Shown in pieces: positions 36,701 to 45,668 of a stretch of 64,000 nt of DNA. A program made the position numbers and the translations under genes. Source of the stretch: Bacteroidota bacterium (GTDB taxonomy: Bacteria > Bacteroidota > Bacteroidia > Bacteroidales > Dysgonomonadaceae). Every line of letters begins with the position of its first letter. Positions within the stretch are counted from its first letter, which is position 1. The notes under the pieces are model-generated. The model saw only the letters and a list, made by a program, of their open reading frames with translations, did no database searches and had not been told where the DNA came from. The DNA lies in assembly GCA_023437305.1 (NCBI GenBank), contig JAEZGN010000005.1, forward strand, positions 62,001-126,000, read 5' to 3'.

Positions 36701-39700
36701 ATCTTTCGATTTATGTAAAAGAGGACTATGAAATGCACATGCTACATTAAGCTCTTTATAAGCAATATTTTTATCACTTAGTTTTTGCATAAAAGCATTA
36801 ACTCCTTCAGTAGAACCTGCTATAACAATTTGTTTATGAGAATTCAAATTCACAGCCCATACTTCTTTTTCGCCATCCAACAGGGCATTTACCTCTGTTT
36901 GGGGAAGACTGACAGCTATCATTTTCCCTTTGTCATTTTCTATTGCATCCAATATCGATAAAGCTCTTTTGCGACTTAACGGTACTAGTTCTTCGGTATC
37001 AAAAGCACCAGCGAAACATAAAGCCGGCAACTCTCCATAGCTATGACCTGCTACCATATCAGGCATAATACCTAATGATTTGAGAAACTCAGCGAATGCA
37101 AAATCTACAATTCCAAGTAATGGTTGGGCATTTCGTGTATCGGTGATAACTTTCTCCTGCTCTTTACGTGTTTCTTCATCGAATGCTGAGTAAGGAAATA
37201 ATATCTTTTCGTATTCTTTGTGTTTTTTTAGCAAGCGACGCATTGCGGGAAAAGCAACAAACATATCGCGAGCCATATTTACTCTTTGACTACCTTGTCC
37301 GGAAAACATAAATGCAACTTTGCCGTCTTTCGCATTTTTTAAATAAATGCCATGTTCTTCTTTTCCGCTAAGAGCCGTATTAATTCTATTTAGCAATTCT
37401 TTGCAGTCACTTGCTATTATGGACAGTTGAACTTCTTTCGTGCTGTGTACAGCTAAGCTATAAGCTATATTTTTAATATTGATTGTATCATTGTATCCCA
37501 ACAGTTTTTTTACTTTTTGCAATTGTTGTTTGGCTTCGTTTAATGAATCTCCACGGAATACAAATAGTTCTGATGGCCACAAGGGTAAACTGCTATTATG
37601 TTCTTCCTCCTTTTTATAATTTTCCATTACTACATGGAAATTAGTCCCACCAAAGCCAAAAGCACTAACTCCGGCGATTCTCTTTTCACTATCCCAATAC
37701 CCAGACTGTGAATTAAATACAAAAGGACTACTATCTTTATCGTAATAAGGGTTTGGCTTATTCAGATGTAATGTTGGTGGTTGGACTTTGTAATAAATAG
37801 AAAGGGCTGTTTTGATAACACCTGCAATACCTGCAGCACATTTAGCATGTCCTATTTGCGTTTTTACAGAACCTAGTAATGTTTGCCCTTTAATGGCTCC
37901 TGATTCAAGGAACATGTCAGTTAATGCTCGTAGCTCTGTTCGGTCTCCTACTACCGTTCCCGTACCATGTGCCTCTATCATTTCTACCTGTGATGGCAAA
38001 ATTCCTGCACTCTGATAGGCTCTTTGTAATGCTTTTATTTGTCCATTTCTGTTTGGAGCCGTCATTCCGAGACTTTTTCCATCGCTACTGCCTCCCATTC
38101 CTTTGATAACAGCATATATCTTATTTCCATCGCGTTCAGCATCAGTTAGCCTTTTCAGCACCAAAACTCCAATACCTTCACCCAACGCAATACCATCCGA
38201 ATCTGCATCGAATGAAGCCGAGTAACCTTTACGGGATAATGCATGTGTACATGAAAACATTAAAAAATCGTTGATTCCGTTATGTAAATCGGCTCCACCT
38301 AGAAGTACCATATCCGAACGATTGGAGAATAACTCCTGACAGCCCAGATCTAATGCTGCAAGAGAAGAAGCGCATGCAGCATCTACTGTATAGTTACGCC
38401 CCCCCAGATTTAAACGATTAGCTATTCTACCGGATATCACATTTGATAATACTCCGGCAAAAGAATCTTCATTAAGACGAGGCAGGGAATTTTTTAATAC
38501 ATCAGGTAATTCGCCAAAAACCTGTTTTGCATAGCCTCTGAAACCATAACTTGCCGCCAGTTCAGTAGCACCTTCTGCACCGAATATAACAGAGGTATTT
38601 TCTAAATCAATTTCAGATAGATTTACATATCCGGCATCACTTAGAGCTTGCTTAGCCACTAATAAACTCAGCAATTGAGTCGGTTCTATAGATGCAAGAG
38701 ATTGAGGGGTCATTCCGAATTCAAGAGGATCAAAGTCTATTGTTGGAATAAATCCTCCCCATTTCGACACTACTTTATCCGTATCAGTAGAATTTGAATC
38801 ATAATATAGCTCTTTATTCCAACGACTGTCGGGAACCTCAGTGATACAGTTTTTTCCAAGAACAATGTTTCTCCAATATTCTTCAATATTATGCGCTTCA
38901 GGGAAAATGCCGGAAATTCCAACAATGGCTACATCTAATGGTTCTATATTTGATATAGGTAATGTAATATCGGGAAGTTGAGAAAGCAGATTGTTATTAT
39001 CTATCGCTACATGCTTATGTAATTCATCTAGTGTTATTTCCTTCTGATTGAGAGCTGCTATTTGTCCTATCATGTAAAGACCTTTTTCTTTTTGCTCTTC
39101 TTCGTTCAATTTCACAAGATCGGTCCCTATACGTTCAATACCTTTTGTAGCAATTCTTGAACGACCAAGATTAAGCTCTTCCAATCTTATCCAAACTTCT
39201 TTACTATCCAGGTTTTGTCGCTGTAGTTTTTCTTTTTCTTTTTCAAAATATTCTGTAAATGGAGATTTTAACGACTGTGTTTCCTGTCCCGGCGCTGCTT
39301 GAAGAATAACTGTGGTATTTTCTTCAATCGCCAGCTTTTGGAATCTGGGTAGGATGGCCTTTGACTCTACAGCTTCCTTCGTATAAAGATACGAAGAACC
39401 CATTAGTATGCCGACCTTTGCTCCTTTAGCATCGAGAGTAGCAGACATTATAGATACGAATGCAGAAGAGAATGCATCATGTATTCCCCCAGCGAAGAAT
39501 ACACTGAACGCAGAGAGATTATCTTCTTTTAGCAATCTGTATATCTGTCTTTCCCATAGAATGAAGCTGGAAAGAGGGCCTATATGTCCCCCACTTTCAC
39601 GTCCTTCGAATATAAAATTCTTTGCTCCTTCTTTAAGAAATATATCTAATAATGCTTGAGATGGAACATGGATAAATGCTTTGATCCCTTCTTTTTCAAA

Positions 39701-40879
39701 TGGTTTTGCCAAAGCTGGGCTTCCCCCGGCTATAAGTACCACAGGTGGCTTATATTCCAAGATATATTTTGTTTGTTCTTCACGCTGTTTTGTCGGTATA
39801 AAGCCCAGCAGTCCGACTCCCCATACTTTATCGTTGAGCAAGCGGCTAGATTCTGCTATCAGGTTACGAGCGGCATCGCCGGTTGTCATGCTTAGGGCAA
39901 TAAATGGTAATGCACCGGCGTCAGCTACATTACAAGCAAATTCGGGCACATCACTTACTCTGGCCATTGGCCCTTGTGCTATTGGGTATTTTATACCTAA
40001 ACTTTTTGCGAGTTTATTGTCTGATTTGATTGTTTTAAGTCTTTTAGCTTGCTGTATATGTCCGTATACAGCCTCATAGAAACTGGAAACAAATGTGTTA
40101 AGTTTTTTATATTTCTCTACAAAGTCAATAGATAGTGAAATATCTTGCCCCATAGGTAAGATATTGTTCTCAATATTTAATTCACCTAACAATGATTTGA
40201 TATCCGAATATTTAGCATTGACAGGTAATTTAGGGGAATTTTTTCTCAACAAGATTCTGAAATTATCGATCACTATAGTCTCACTTCCACTCAGTTTACT
40301 AAAAATATTTTTTAGATCTTTAGATAAACCACATTCAGAGAATAAAGAAATCTGACTGTCCATAATAACACCCTTGGCCCCTAAAGCTAAACAAGCTGCA
40401 GAAGTATGTATACCAACTCCTCCTTGTATATAAATATTTATTCCTTTATTTAAATATTTATTTGCTATACTTTGAAAAAGGATGAATGAGGACTGAGCCG
40501 ATACTTTGCCGGTACCTTCATTACCTTTTACGATGATGTTATTGATACCGCTATCGATCACCTTTGTCGCTTCATCTAAAGAATGTACCTGACATAACTT
40601 TTCTATATTTTTACTTACTGATATATTCATATCAGCAGGAAAAATTATTCTGTCTACATTTGATGGAAGTTTTAACTTTACCGAAGTTTCATCTACAAAA
40701 CATACCCCAAAAGGTTTTGTTGTAGACTCACTCATGATATCTAAGGCTTTTTGTGCTTCTTGCTGATTTCTACCAAGATGCAATACGGGGTATGCACCTG
40801 TTTTAATCGTTTCTAAAGCTAAAGCAGGATTGGGTACCTCGAAGGGAGATACGATAAGTAGCTCTTTGTAATGTTGCAT
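33770..40879 (-). CDS. Giant synthase: two NMO-like barrels-KS-AT-ACP-ACP-KR
   Basis: 2369 aa from the ATG at 40879. An in-frame start at 40984 would overlap the MATE gene and adds 35 unconserved residues. A degenerate nitronate-monooxygenase-like barrel (about 3-275; GTGKVSAQSSFILF) is followed by a second one (about 290-510; QGPMARVSD, GGHIGPLSSFILWE, GGIHDAF), the kind that serves as PfaD-type enoyl reductase. Then come KS (about 645-1085) with C836 and both His; AT (about 1180-1490) with GQGSQ, S1280 in GHSYGE and CAFHS, pointing to malonyl-CoA; two tandem ACPs with S1700 and S1812 in SIDSIKRMEI; and KR (about 2090-2340) with GGAQGI, LDD (B-type) and SDYASAN. DH and PPTase come from the next gene. 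A low-complexity Gln/Pro-rich linker precedes the ACPs. Confidence 0.9.
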   Translation of the reverse strand: MQHYKELLIVSPFEVPNPALALETIKTGAYPVLHLGRNQQEAQKALDIMSESTTKPFGVCFVDETSVKLKLPSNVDRIIFPADMNISVSKNIEKLCQVHSLDEATKVIDSGINNIIVKGNEGTGKVSAQSSFILFQSIANKYLNKGINIYIQGGVGIHTSAACLALGAKGVIMDSQISLFSECGLSKDLKNIFSKLSGSETIVIDNFRILLRKNSPKLPVNAKYSDIKSLLGELNIENNILPMGQDISLSIDFVEKYKKLNTFVSSFYEAVYGHIQQAKRLKTIKSDNKLAKSLGIKYPIAQGPMARVSDVPEFACNVADAGALPFIALSMTTGDAARNLIAESSRLLNDKVWGVGLLGFIPTKQREEQTKYILEYKPPVVLIAGGSPALAKPFEKEGIKAFIHVPSQALLDIFLKEGAKNFIFEGRESGGHIGPLSSFILWERQIYRLLKEDNLSAFSVFFAGGIHDAFSSAFVSIMSATLDAKGAKVGILMGSSYLYTKEAVESKAILPRFQKLAIEENTTVILQAAPGQETQSLKSPFTEYFEKEKEKLQRQNLDSKEVWIRLEELNLGRSRIATKGIERIGTDLVKLNEEEQKEKGLYMIGQIAALNQKEITLDELHKHVAIDNNNLLSQLPDITLPISNIEPLDVAIVGISGIFPEAHNIEEYWRNIVLGKNCITEVPDSRWNKELYYDSNSTDTDKVVSKWGGFIPTIDFDPLEFGMTPQSLASIEPTQLLSLLVAKQALSDAGYVNLSEIDLENTSVIFGAEGATELAASYGFRGYAKQVFGELPDVLKNSLPRLNEDSFAGVLSNVISGRIANRLNLGGRNYTVDAACASSLAALDLGCQELFSNRSDMVLLGGADLHNGINDFLMFSCTHALSRKGYSASFDADSDGIALGEGIGVLVLKRLTDAERDGNKIYAVIKGMGGSSDGKSLGMTAPNRNGQIKALQRAYQSAGILPSQVEMIEAHGTGTVVGDRTELRALTDMFLESGAIKGQTLLGSVKTQIGHAKCAAGIAGVIKTALSIYYKVQPPTLHLNKPNPYYDKDSSPFVFNSQSGYWDSEKRIAGVSAFGFGGTNFHVVMENYKKEEEHNSSLPLWPSELFVFRGDSLNEAKQQLQKVKKLLGYNDTINIKNIAYSLAVHSTKEVQLSIIASDCKELLNRINTALSGKEEHGIYLKNAKDGKVAFMFSGQGSQRVNMARDMFVAFPAMRRLLKKHKEYEKILFPYSAFDEETRKEQEKVITDTRNAQPLLGIVDFAFAEFLKSLGIMPDMVAGHSYGELPALCFAGAFDTEELVPLSRKRALSILDAIENDKGKMIAVSLPQTEVNALLDGEKEVWAVNLNSHKQIVIAGSTEGVNAFMQKLSDKNIAYKELNVACAFHSPLLHKSKDLYANVLKNVDFKTLSTPVWSNTTAEYYPTTAQEIKDRLSEHLIKPVLFTQQIENMYNEGARIFVEVGPGRVLTGLIQSILGDKVSAFETENKSFNGITFILHTIAKYLTTGKSVNVEKLFEKRNTSIINIDNPEQYKKSPIVWHINGHNAIPTDGRMPSTGAYPITQPIMNLKNMVNNPNSNQSSGLSSSDQVILEYLSSMRTMLQSQRDVMLGYLGHTPANNIQTIPVQEIQEVLPVNTVLQQVEQIQQPVAINTPTAKSVETSTPAVSIDDIKALLLETVSEKTGYPIEMLGLDLDLEADLSIDSIKRMEIIGSLREKLNISGSMEDAEDTVEKLASVKTLNGLIDWIKDLAKSNINQTQVASTPDLAQSVVAVPTTTVTIDDIKALLLETVSEKTGYPADMLGLDLDLEADLSIDSIKRMEIIGSLREKLNISGSIEDADDTIEKLTSVKTLNGLIDWMKDLANGSESKDSIPQSQIGQTNQVEQATVRESKAIADELVRMSFELEEKTLNSEKIPIEGKRFALTDDGGGYAQKVKTAIEANGSIVDLIQGDEDLTQYDGLVILNSSTSPRKYNIKEVFNMIKNVDLAKIKWVYTFSDIIGRIKTTEGISKLKEIQGFPGLIKSLAHEFPTINFRAIVSHSIFEPDSLSQIAIDELLTHDATYTEIIYKDKKRYFTNPKPVTLIQNGSSNLSFDKDSVVVVFGGAQGITPELISELSKEYPCNYILVGRSDPPTEEFDKYKLLDSKDKIRKYLISEEKMKSPGEIEKKVQKIFKTNQIKENVAKIEKNGAKVTYISLDIKNEQALRDFIKKTYDTYNRIDGIFHAAGLLDDKLFIHKTLDSFYKVYSTKVTPLHVLLDELRSDLKLFVMFSSVASSYGNKGQSDYASANSVFDHIASILNDKVEARILTINWGPWKGTGMVNETLEAEFKKRGVSLIPLKKGAEYFVKELKYGIENHVLVMGGAEDVKSFINN
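35305..35892 (-). repeat. Tandem duplication encoding the two ACP domains
   Basis: Two copies of about 252 bases, 35305-35556 and 35641-35892, are offset by 336 bases (112 codons). The encoded domains share LDLDLEADLSIDSIKRMEII and differ at few residues. The DNA differs mostly at third positions, so the copies are old enough to drift but are kept alike in protein. Confidence 0.8.
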
Positions 40880-40935
40880 TATTAAATAGTTGTAGTTTTC
40901 TTTTATATGTTTGTTTGTCTTTCTTATTTTATTAT

Positions 40936-42300
40936 CTATTCTATTGCATATGTATATTTTCCTTTCAGTTTTTGTATCTGCCACATATAAATTATAACAG
41001 CTAGTATCGTTGACGCGACATCAGCTAAGGGTATTGAAATCCATACCCCATCCAATTGAAAAAAAAAGGGTAAGATAAACAATAACGGTACTAGAAAAAG
41101 AAATTGTCGTGTTAGACTTAGTATAATTGCTTTAGATGGCATTCCTATAGATTGAAAAAAGTTGGAAATAACCATTTGTAATCCACTAAGAGGTAAAACA
41201 ATGGTTATAATTCTTAGGGCTTTAGAAGCTTTACCTGCTAGTACAGGAGTCGGATTAAATGGGCTGACTGCAATATCCGAGAAGAAAAAACCACCAATCA
41301 AGCCGAGAAATCCAATGCTTACACCGGCTTTTATTGCTTGATTTACTGTAGATATTACGCGTTCTATTTTTTTTGCACCATAATTATATCCAATTATAGG
41401 TTGCATTCCTTGTGTTAGTCCTACAATGATAAGTATAATAACTAGATTTAATCTATTCGCTATAGCATATGCTTCTATAGCGATACTGTCTCCATAAGTG
41501 CTTAATCGGTTATTAATGAAAAAGACAACAATAGAAGCCGCTACCTGCATGAGAAATGGAGAAAATCCAATACTCATAATAGCCCATACATTTTTTTTAT
41601 CAAGATTTAACTTGTCGCTGTGTAATCTTAATGTGCTATTTCTATCAAGAAAATGAATTATAAAAATAATAAAGGATATAAATGCTGCTATTGAAGTGGC
41701 AATGGCAGCACCTCTCATACCCCATTCGAATATAAAAATAAAAATAGGGGCAAGTATGATATTTAGAATAACACCTAACAGCATAATATACATTGCTTTT
41801 TGGGGATACCCAGAAGCACGCATCACACTACTCAATACGAAACCTAAATTAAGGAAGATACTACACGGTAGATAAAAGATTAAAAACTCGTGTGCAAAGT
41901 GATAAGTGTCTTTTGTTGCTCCGATTATATGCAATAGTGGGTCGATAAATATATAAGCCAGAAGAACAAAGAATCCGGTTAGTAGTATAGTCAAAACAAA
42001 AGCGTTGCCTAATACTCTATCCACCTTATCTATGCTGCCTTCTCCCATATAGATAGCAACACGCGTGGCAGCACCTATACCAACGAATGCGCCCAATGCT
42101 GTAAAGAATGTCATTATAGGAAAAACGAGCCCTAGCCCACCTATAGCATGATCACCTAAATTAGGTCCATGTCCGATATAGATACTATCTACAATATTGT
42201 AGATAGCAACAACTAAGGAACCTACAATTGCCGAAATGGAATATTCCCACAGTAGTCTTGTCGTTTGTTCAGATTCTAATCTATTTAATATAGATCCCAT
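40936..42300 (-). CDS. MATE-family efflux transporter, first gene of the biosynthetic operon
   Basis: 454 aa with twelve predicted membrane helices in two homologous halves (SLVVAIYNIVDSIYIGHG in the first, TQGMQPIIGYNYGAKK in the second). MATE proteins export cationic or lipophilic compounds by Na+ or H+ antiport. As the leading gene of a synthase/glycosyltransferase operon it probably exports, flips or gives self-protection against the product. The gap to the synthase start is 56 bases. The promoter lies 90 bases upstream of its ATG. It belongs to the MepA/NorM-like branch seen in anaerobes. Confidence 0.9.
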   Translation of the reverse strand: MGSILNRLESEQTTRLLWEYSISAIVGSLVVAIYNIVDSIYIGHGPNLGDHAIGGLGLVFPIMTFFTALGAFVGIGAATRVAIYMGEGSIDKVDRVLGNAFVLTILLTGFFVLLAYIFIDPLLHIIGATKDTYHFAHEFLIFYLPCSIFLNLGFVLSSVMRASGYPQKAMYIMLLGVILNIILAPIFIFIFEWGMRGAAIATSIAAFISFIIFIIHFLDRNSTLRLHSDKLNLDKKNVWAIMSIGFSPFLMQVAASIVVFFINNRLSTYGDSIAIEAYAIANRLNLVIILIIVGLTQGMQPIIGYNYGAKKIERVISTVNQAIKAGVSIGFLGLIGGFFFSDIAVSPFNPTPVLAGKASKALRIITIVLPLSGLQMVISNFFQSIGMPSKAIILSLTRQFLFLVPLLFILPFFFQLDGVWISIPLADVASTILAVIIYMWQIQKLKGKYTYAIE

Positions 42301-42389
42301 TCTTTTATCTAATTACTAACTGTTTTCTAGGCAAAACTTTAGTAACGTAAAGACAATGTTAAAAATATGATATTTATAGTCTCAGACCG

Positions 42390-42421
42390 CAAACTTATAT
42401 AAATAAACGTTATAAAACAAA
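42390..42421 (-). promoter_or_regulatory. Promoter of the biosynthetic operon
   Basis: On the minus strand TTTG (42421-42418), 20 bases, then TAAGTTTG (42397-42390): a full match to the Bacteroidetes -33/-7 consensus. The leader to the MATE start is about 80 bases. No other good promoter was seen inside the operon, so all nine genes probably share this one. Confidence 0.65.
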
Positions 42422-42533
42422 TAAAATAACTGCTGGACAAATAATAAAGAGTTTATAATTATGAATAAAATGGAATATATGAGATTTCTTATTGCTTGAA
42501 AGACAATGCAGATTGAAGAATTTTATTTTTGTA

Positions 42534-42594
42534 TGACAAAAAAACATTAAAAACAGCCTTCTCTCCAATACAAATAGATCATATGAGAGAAGGC
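42534..42594 (-). terminator. Terminator after the CoA-disulfide reductase gene
   Basis: GCCTTCTCTC (42556-42565) and GAGAGAAGGC (42585-42594) form a perfect 10-bp stem with a 19-base loop. On the minus strand it is followed by TGTTTTTAATGTTTTTTT. It insulates the biosynthetic operon from the gene upstream. Confidence 0.75.
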
Positions 42595-42631
42595 AAATAG
42601 AAGTTCGTCAGATTTATCTAAAAGTGTTTAA

Positions 42632-45088
42632 TTAAATAAATAGATTTACATTTGCATTTTCGGCTCTGTCCAAATAAGCAGCTACACCACCAATGGTAAT
42701 ATCATCTATTAATTCTTCTTTCTTTATACCCATTACATCCATCGACATAGAACATGCAATGAATTCTACTCCGTTATCTAAAGCCTGCTGCATAAGACTT
42801 TCAAGACTATCTACATTTTTATTTTTCATGATACTACGCATCATTTTACTGCCTATGCCCCCCATATTCATTTGAGACAGGCCTAGTTTTTTGCTGCTAG
42901 ATGGCAACATCATACCAAACATTTTTCCCATAAAGTCTTTTGTTACAGCAGGCTTTTTCTCCTTTTTTATTACATTCAATCCCCAGAATGTAAAGAATAT
43001 ACTTACTTTCTTCCCTGTCGCTGCAGCACCATTAGCTATAACAAACGAAGCCAGAGCTCTATCCAAATCGTCACTAAATACTATAAGTGTTTTATTATCT
43101 CTAGCGATAGCTGATGTGGTGCAAGAAGCATCTTCTTTTGCTATCTTTTCTACAGTCGCAGTTATTACTCCACCCGAGTTATTCATACTTACTAGTTTTG
43201 CGCCAACCATACGACACCAGCCATTTAAATCTTCACCAAAAGCCTGATCTGTAACGCTGATTTCGAGGCGGTCGCCTAGATTTATATCATCGTAATTTTT
43301 CTTCAATTGCATGATCGGGCCAGGACACTGTAATCCACAAGCATCTATTTTGATTGTTTTAATCGTTGCACTTTCTTTATTTTCCATCTCTCCATCATCT
43401 TTAATAAGCGTATCACAAAGACTTGCGTTCGTTGTATTATCAGCAATAGCACAAGAATAGGTTCGATATCCTCCCGAAAGATTATAAACGTCGGTATAAC
43501 CATACTGCATGAGTATCCGAGAGGCAATATATCCACGTAATCCAACAGCACAATAAACTATAATCTTTTTATTTTTAGGTATTTCATTTAGACGCATTCT
43601 GATCTCATCCACAGGTATATTAATTGCTCCTTCGATATGTCCAAATTCATATTCTTCTTTTGTACGAGAATCTATGATCATGGTCTCTGTCTTATCTACA
43701 GTTGGGATGTCGCGCCATTGGATAATATTTATTTTCCCTTTTAATATATTCTCTGCTACAAATCCTGCCATATTTACTGGGTCTTTGGCCGACGAGTATG
43801 GAGGAGCATAAGCATGTTCTATCTCCTGAAGATCATAAATTGTTCCTCCTTTTTTTATAACCTGAGCAAATAGGTCAATACGTTTATCAACACCATCATA
43901 ACCTACAACTTGAGCTCCCAACAATTTGCCATCTTTAGGAGAAAAAATTATTTTAATAGATAATGGTAATGCCTCAGGATAGTAGCCTGCATGTGAGCTT
44001 CCGTGTGTATATGATGATATATGCTCTATATTCTCTCTGTTTAGTAATTTTGAAGAAGTTCCTGTTGCTGCGACTGTCAGATCAAAAACCTTAGCAATAG
44101 AAGTTCCTATAGTACCGTTATATTTATACCTATTGCCTTCTAAAATATTATCGGCTACTATACGAGCTTGTTTATTTGCAGGGCCAGCTAGTGGAACTAA
44201 GGTGTGTTTATCGATAATTGGATTAAACACTTCTGTGGCATCGCCTAGTGCATATACACTACTATCTGATGTCTGCATATAATCATCAACCTTGATGCCG
44301 CCCATAGAGCCAAGTTCCAAGCCTGCTTCTTTAGCTAGTTTTACTTCGGGACGGACTCCGATGCTAAGTATAATCATATCCGCAATAACTTTTGCACCAC
44401 TTTCCAATACCACGCTTATTCCATCCTCGATTGAGTCGAACCGTGCAACTCCTTCCTCAAGCAAAAGAGATACATTTTTCTGAATAAGATGTCGGTGTAC
44501 TATAGAGGCCATAGAAAAGTCGATTGGAGCCATTACCTGATTACTCTTTTCAATCAGAGTAATATCTAATCCTGCATCATGTAGATTTTCTACCATTTCC
44601 AATCCTATAAACCCTCCACCTACAACTACAGCCCTTTTAGGCTTGTGTTGGTTTATATAGCCTTTAATTTTATCCATGTCAGGCACATTCCTTAATGAGA
44701 AAATACGATGATCGTCTATGCCCGGCATCGATGGCCTAATTGGTTCTGCTCCTGTAGATATAATAAGTTTGTCATAACTTTCTGTATAATTTCTATTGGC
44801 TGCAATATCATGAACCTTTATAGTTTTATTTATAAGGTCAATGCTCGTTACTTCCGATTTCACACGGATATCTATATTGAAACGGTTGATGAAACCATCT
44901 ACTGTTTGTACAAATAACCTGTCACGTTCACTAATCGTCCCGCCAATATAATAAGGAAGTCCACAATTGGCATACGATACATACTCTCCTCTTTCGAAGA
45001 GTATAATCTGAGCTTTTTCGTCCATTCTTCTCAGTCGTGCAGCTGCTGTTGCTCCTCCTGCTACACCTCCAACTATAAGTATTTTCAT
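42632..45088 (-). CDS. CoA-disulfide reductase fused to rhodanese, TusA and DsrE-like domains
   Basis: 818 aa. A pyridine-nucleotide disulfide reductase (about 1-445) has the FAD motif VGGVAGGATAAARLRR, the CoADR active C42 in SYANCG, and a second nucleotide site VVVGGGFIGLEM. A rhodanese domain (about 455-550) has Cys in VYCAVGLRG. A TusA-like domain (about 580-650) carries CGLQCPGP. A DsrE/F-like domain (about 660-818) follows (TLIVFSDDLDRALASFVIA). All the sulfur-carrying cysteines are kept. It probably reduces CoA persulfides or polysulfides with NAD(P)H and relays sulfur between domains in the cytoplasm. A MarR-type gene lies 46 bases upstream in the same direction and likely controls it. 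Confidence 0.9.
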   Translation of the reverse strand: MKILIVGGVAGGATAAARLRRMDEKAQIILFERGEYVSYANCGLPYYIGGTISERDRLFVQTVDGFINRFNIDIRVKSEVTSIDLINKTIKVHDIAANRNYTESYDKLIISTGAEPIRPSMPGIDDHRIFSLRNVPDMDKIKGYINQHKPKRAVVVGGGFIGLEMVENLHDAGLDITLIEKSNQVMAPIDFSMASIVHRHLIQKNVSLLLEEGVARFDSIEDGISVVLESGAKVIADMIILSIGVRPEVKLAKEAGLELGSMGGIKVDDYMQTSDSSVYALGDATEVFNPIIDKHTLVPLAGPANKQARIVADNILEGNRYKYNGTIGTSIAKVFDLTVAATGTSSKLLNRENIEHISSYTHGSSHAGYYPEALPLSIKIIFSPKDGKLLGAQVVGYDGVDKRIDLFAQVIKKGGTIYDLQEIEHAYAPPYSSAKDPVNMAGFVAENILKGKINIIQWRDIPTVDKTETMIIDSRTKEEYEFGHIEGAINIPVDEIRMRLNEIPKNKKIIVYCAVGLRGYIASRILMQYGYTDVYNLSGGYRTYSCAIADNTTNASLCDTLIKDDGEMENKESATIKTIKIDACGLQCPGPIMQLKKNYDDINLGDRLEISVTDQAFGEDLNGWCRMVGAKLVSMNNSGGVITATVEKIAKEDASCTTSAIARDNKTLIVFSDDLDRALASFVIANGAAATGKKVSIFFTFWGLNVIKKEKKPAVTKDFMGKMFGMMLPSSSKKLGLSQMNMGGIGSKMMRSIMKNKNVDSLESLMQQALDNGVEFIACSMSMDVMGIKKEELIDDITIGGVAAYLDRAENANVNLFI

Positions 45089-45134
45089 AATTTATATTAT
45101 AAATATTTGTTACTAGCAATTATGTAATTAAAAA

Positions 45135-45494
45135 TTATTCTGATATTTCTACCAGTTCTTTTATCAATGCAGATAAATTAATTTCATGTTTCATCATTTC
45201 TTTTATTTTTCTTTTACCTTCTTCTGTCAAGGAAAAGATCATCTGCCTTTTATCTACTGATCCCATTTCTCGCAATATATACCCTTTTGTTTCTACGGTA
45301 TTTATTATACGTGATACCCTGGAGTTAGACAACCCTACAAATTCGCAAAGCTCATTTGCTGTTCTAGGTCTTTCGTCCTTCATACAACATAAAACCATAC
45401 CTTCATTAATGGTTATGTTATTCTTCTCTGCAAATTCTTTTTCGAAAGTATAAAGAGACTTATATATATTTTTTAGCTTACAAATTGACTCCAT
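45135..45494 (-). CDS. MarR-family transcriptional regulator
   Basis: 119 aa, short for the family. The winged helix shows RTANELCEFVGLSNSRVSRI as HTH, then TVETKGYILREMGSVDKRQM as recognition helix end and wing (the conserved D-K-R-Q). The flanking dimer helices are short. A cysteine pair (C30-C31 or so in MVLCCMKDE) could sense redox or sulfane sulfur, which would suit control of the downstream sulfur reductase. That link is inference. It is co-directional with that gene, with a 46-base gap. Confidence 0.85.
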   Translation of the reverse strand: MESICKLKNIYKSLYTFEKEFAEKNNITINEGMVLCCMKDERPRTANELCEFVGLSNSRVSRIINTVETKGYILREMGSVDKRQMIFSLTEEGKRKIKEMMKHEINLSALIKELVEISE

Positions 45495-45598
45495 TTAATT
45501 ATTTGCTATTGGAAAATATTCACAAAGAAAAATAATATTTCTCGATTAACAAAATATACATGAATAATATTCTGAAACTTTAGGTGAACATAAAACAT

Positions 45599-45640
45599 AA
45601 AGCAGGGTAAGTGTTTTATATACAAACCCTACCCTGCTTT
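45599..45640 (-). terminator. Terminator after the VIT/VWA gene
   Basis: AAAGCAGGGTA (45599-45609) and TACCCTGCTTT (45630-45640) form an 11-bp perfect stem with a 20-base loop, 28 bases after the stop codon of the minus-strand gene, followed by TTATGTTTTATG. Confidence 0.7.
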
Positions 45641-45668
45641 TTGTAAATATTTACTTGAATGAATTTGT

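Noticed and set aside
40880..40984. Upstream start for the giant synthase
   Set aside because: The extra 35 residues are basic and Asn-rich without family likeness, and the start would overlap the MATE gene; the ATG at 40879 is followed directly by the barrel domain.
23462..42300. NRPS or hybrid cluster
   Set aside because: No adenylation or condensation domain motifs are found in any of the nine genes.
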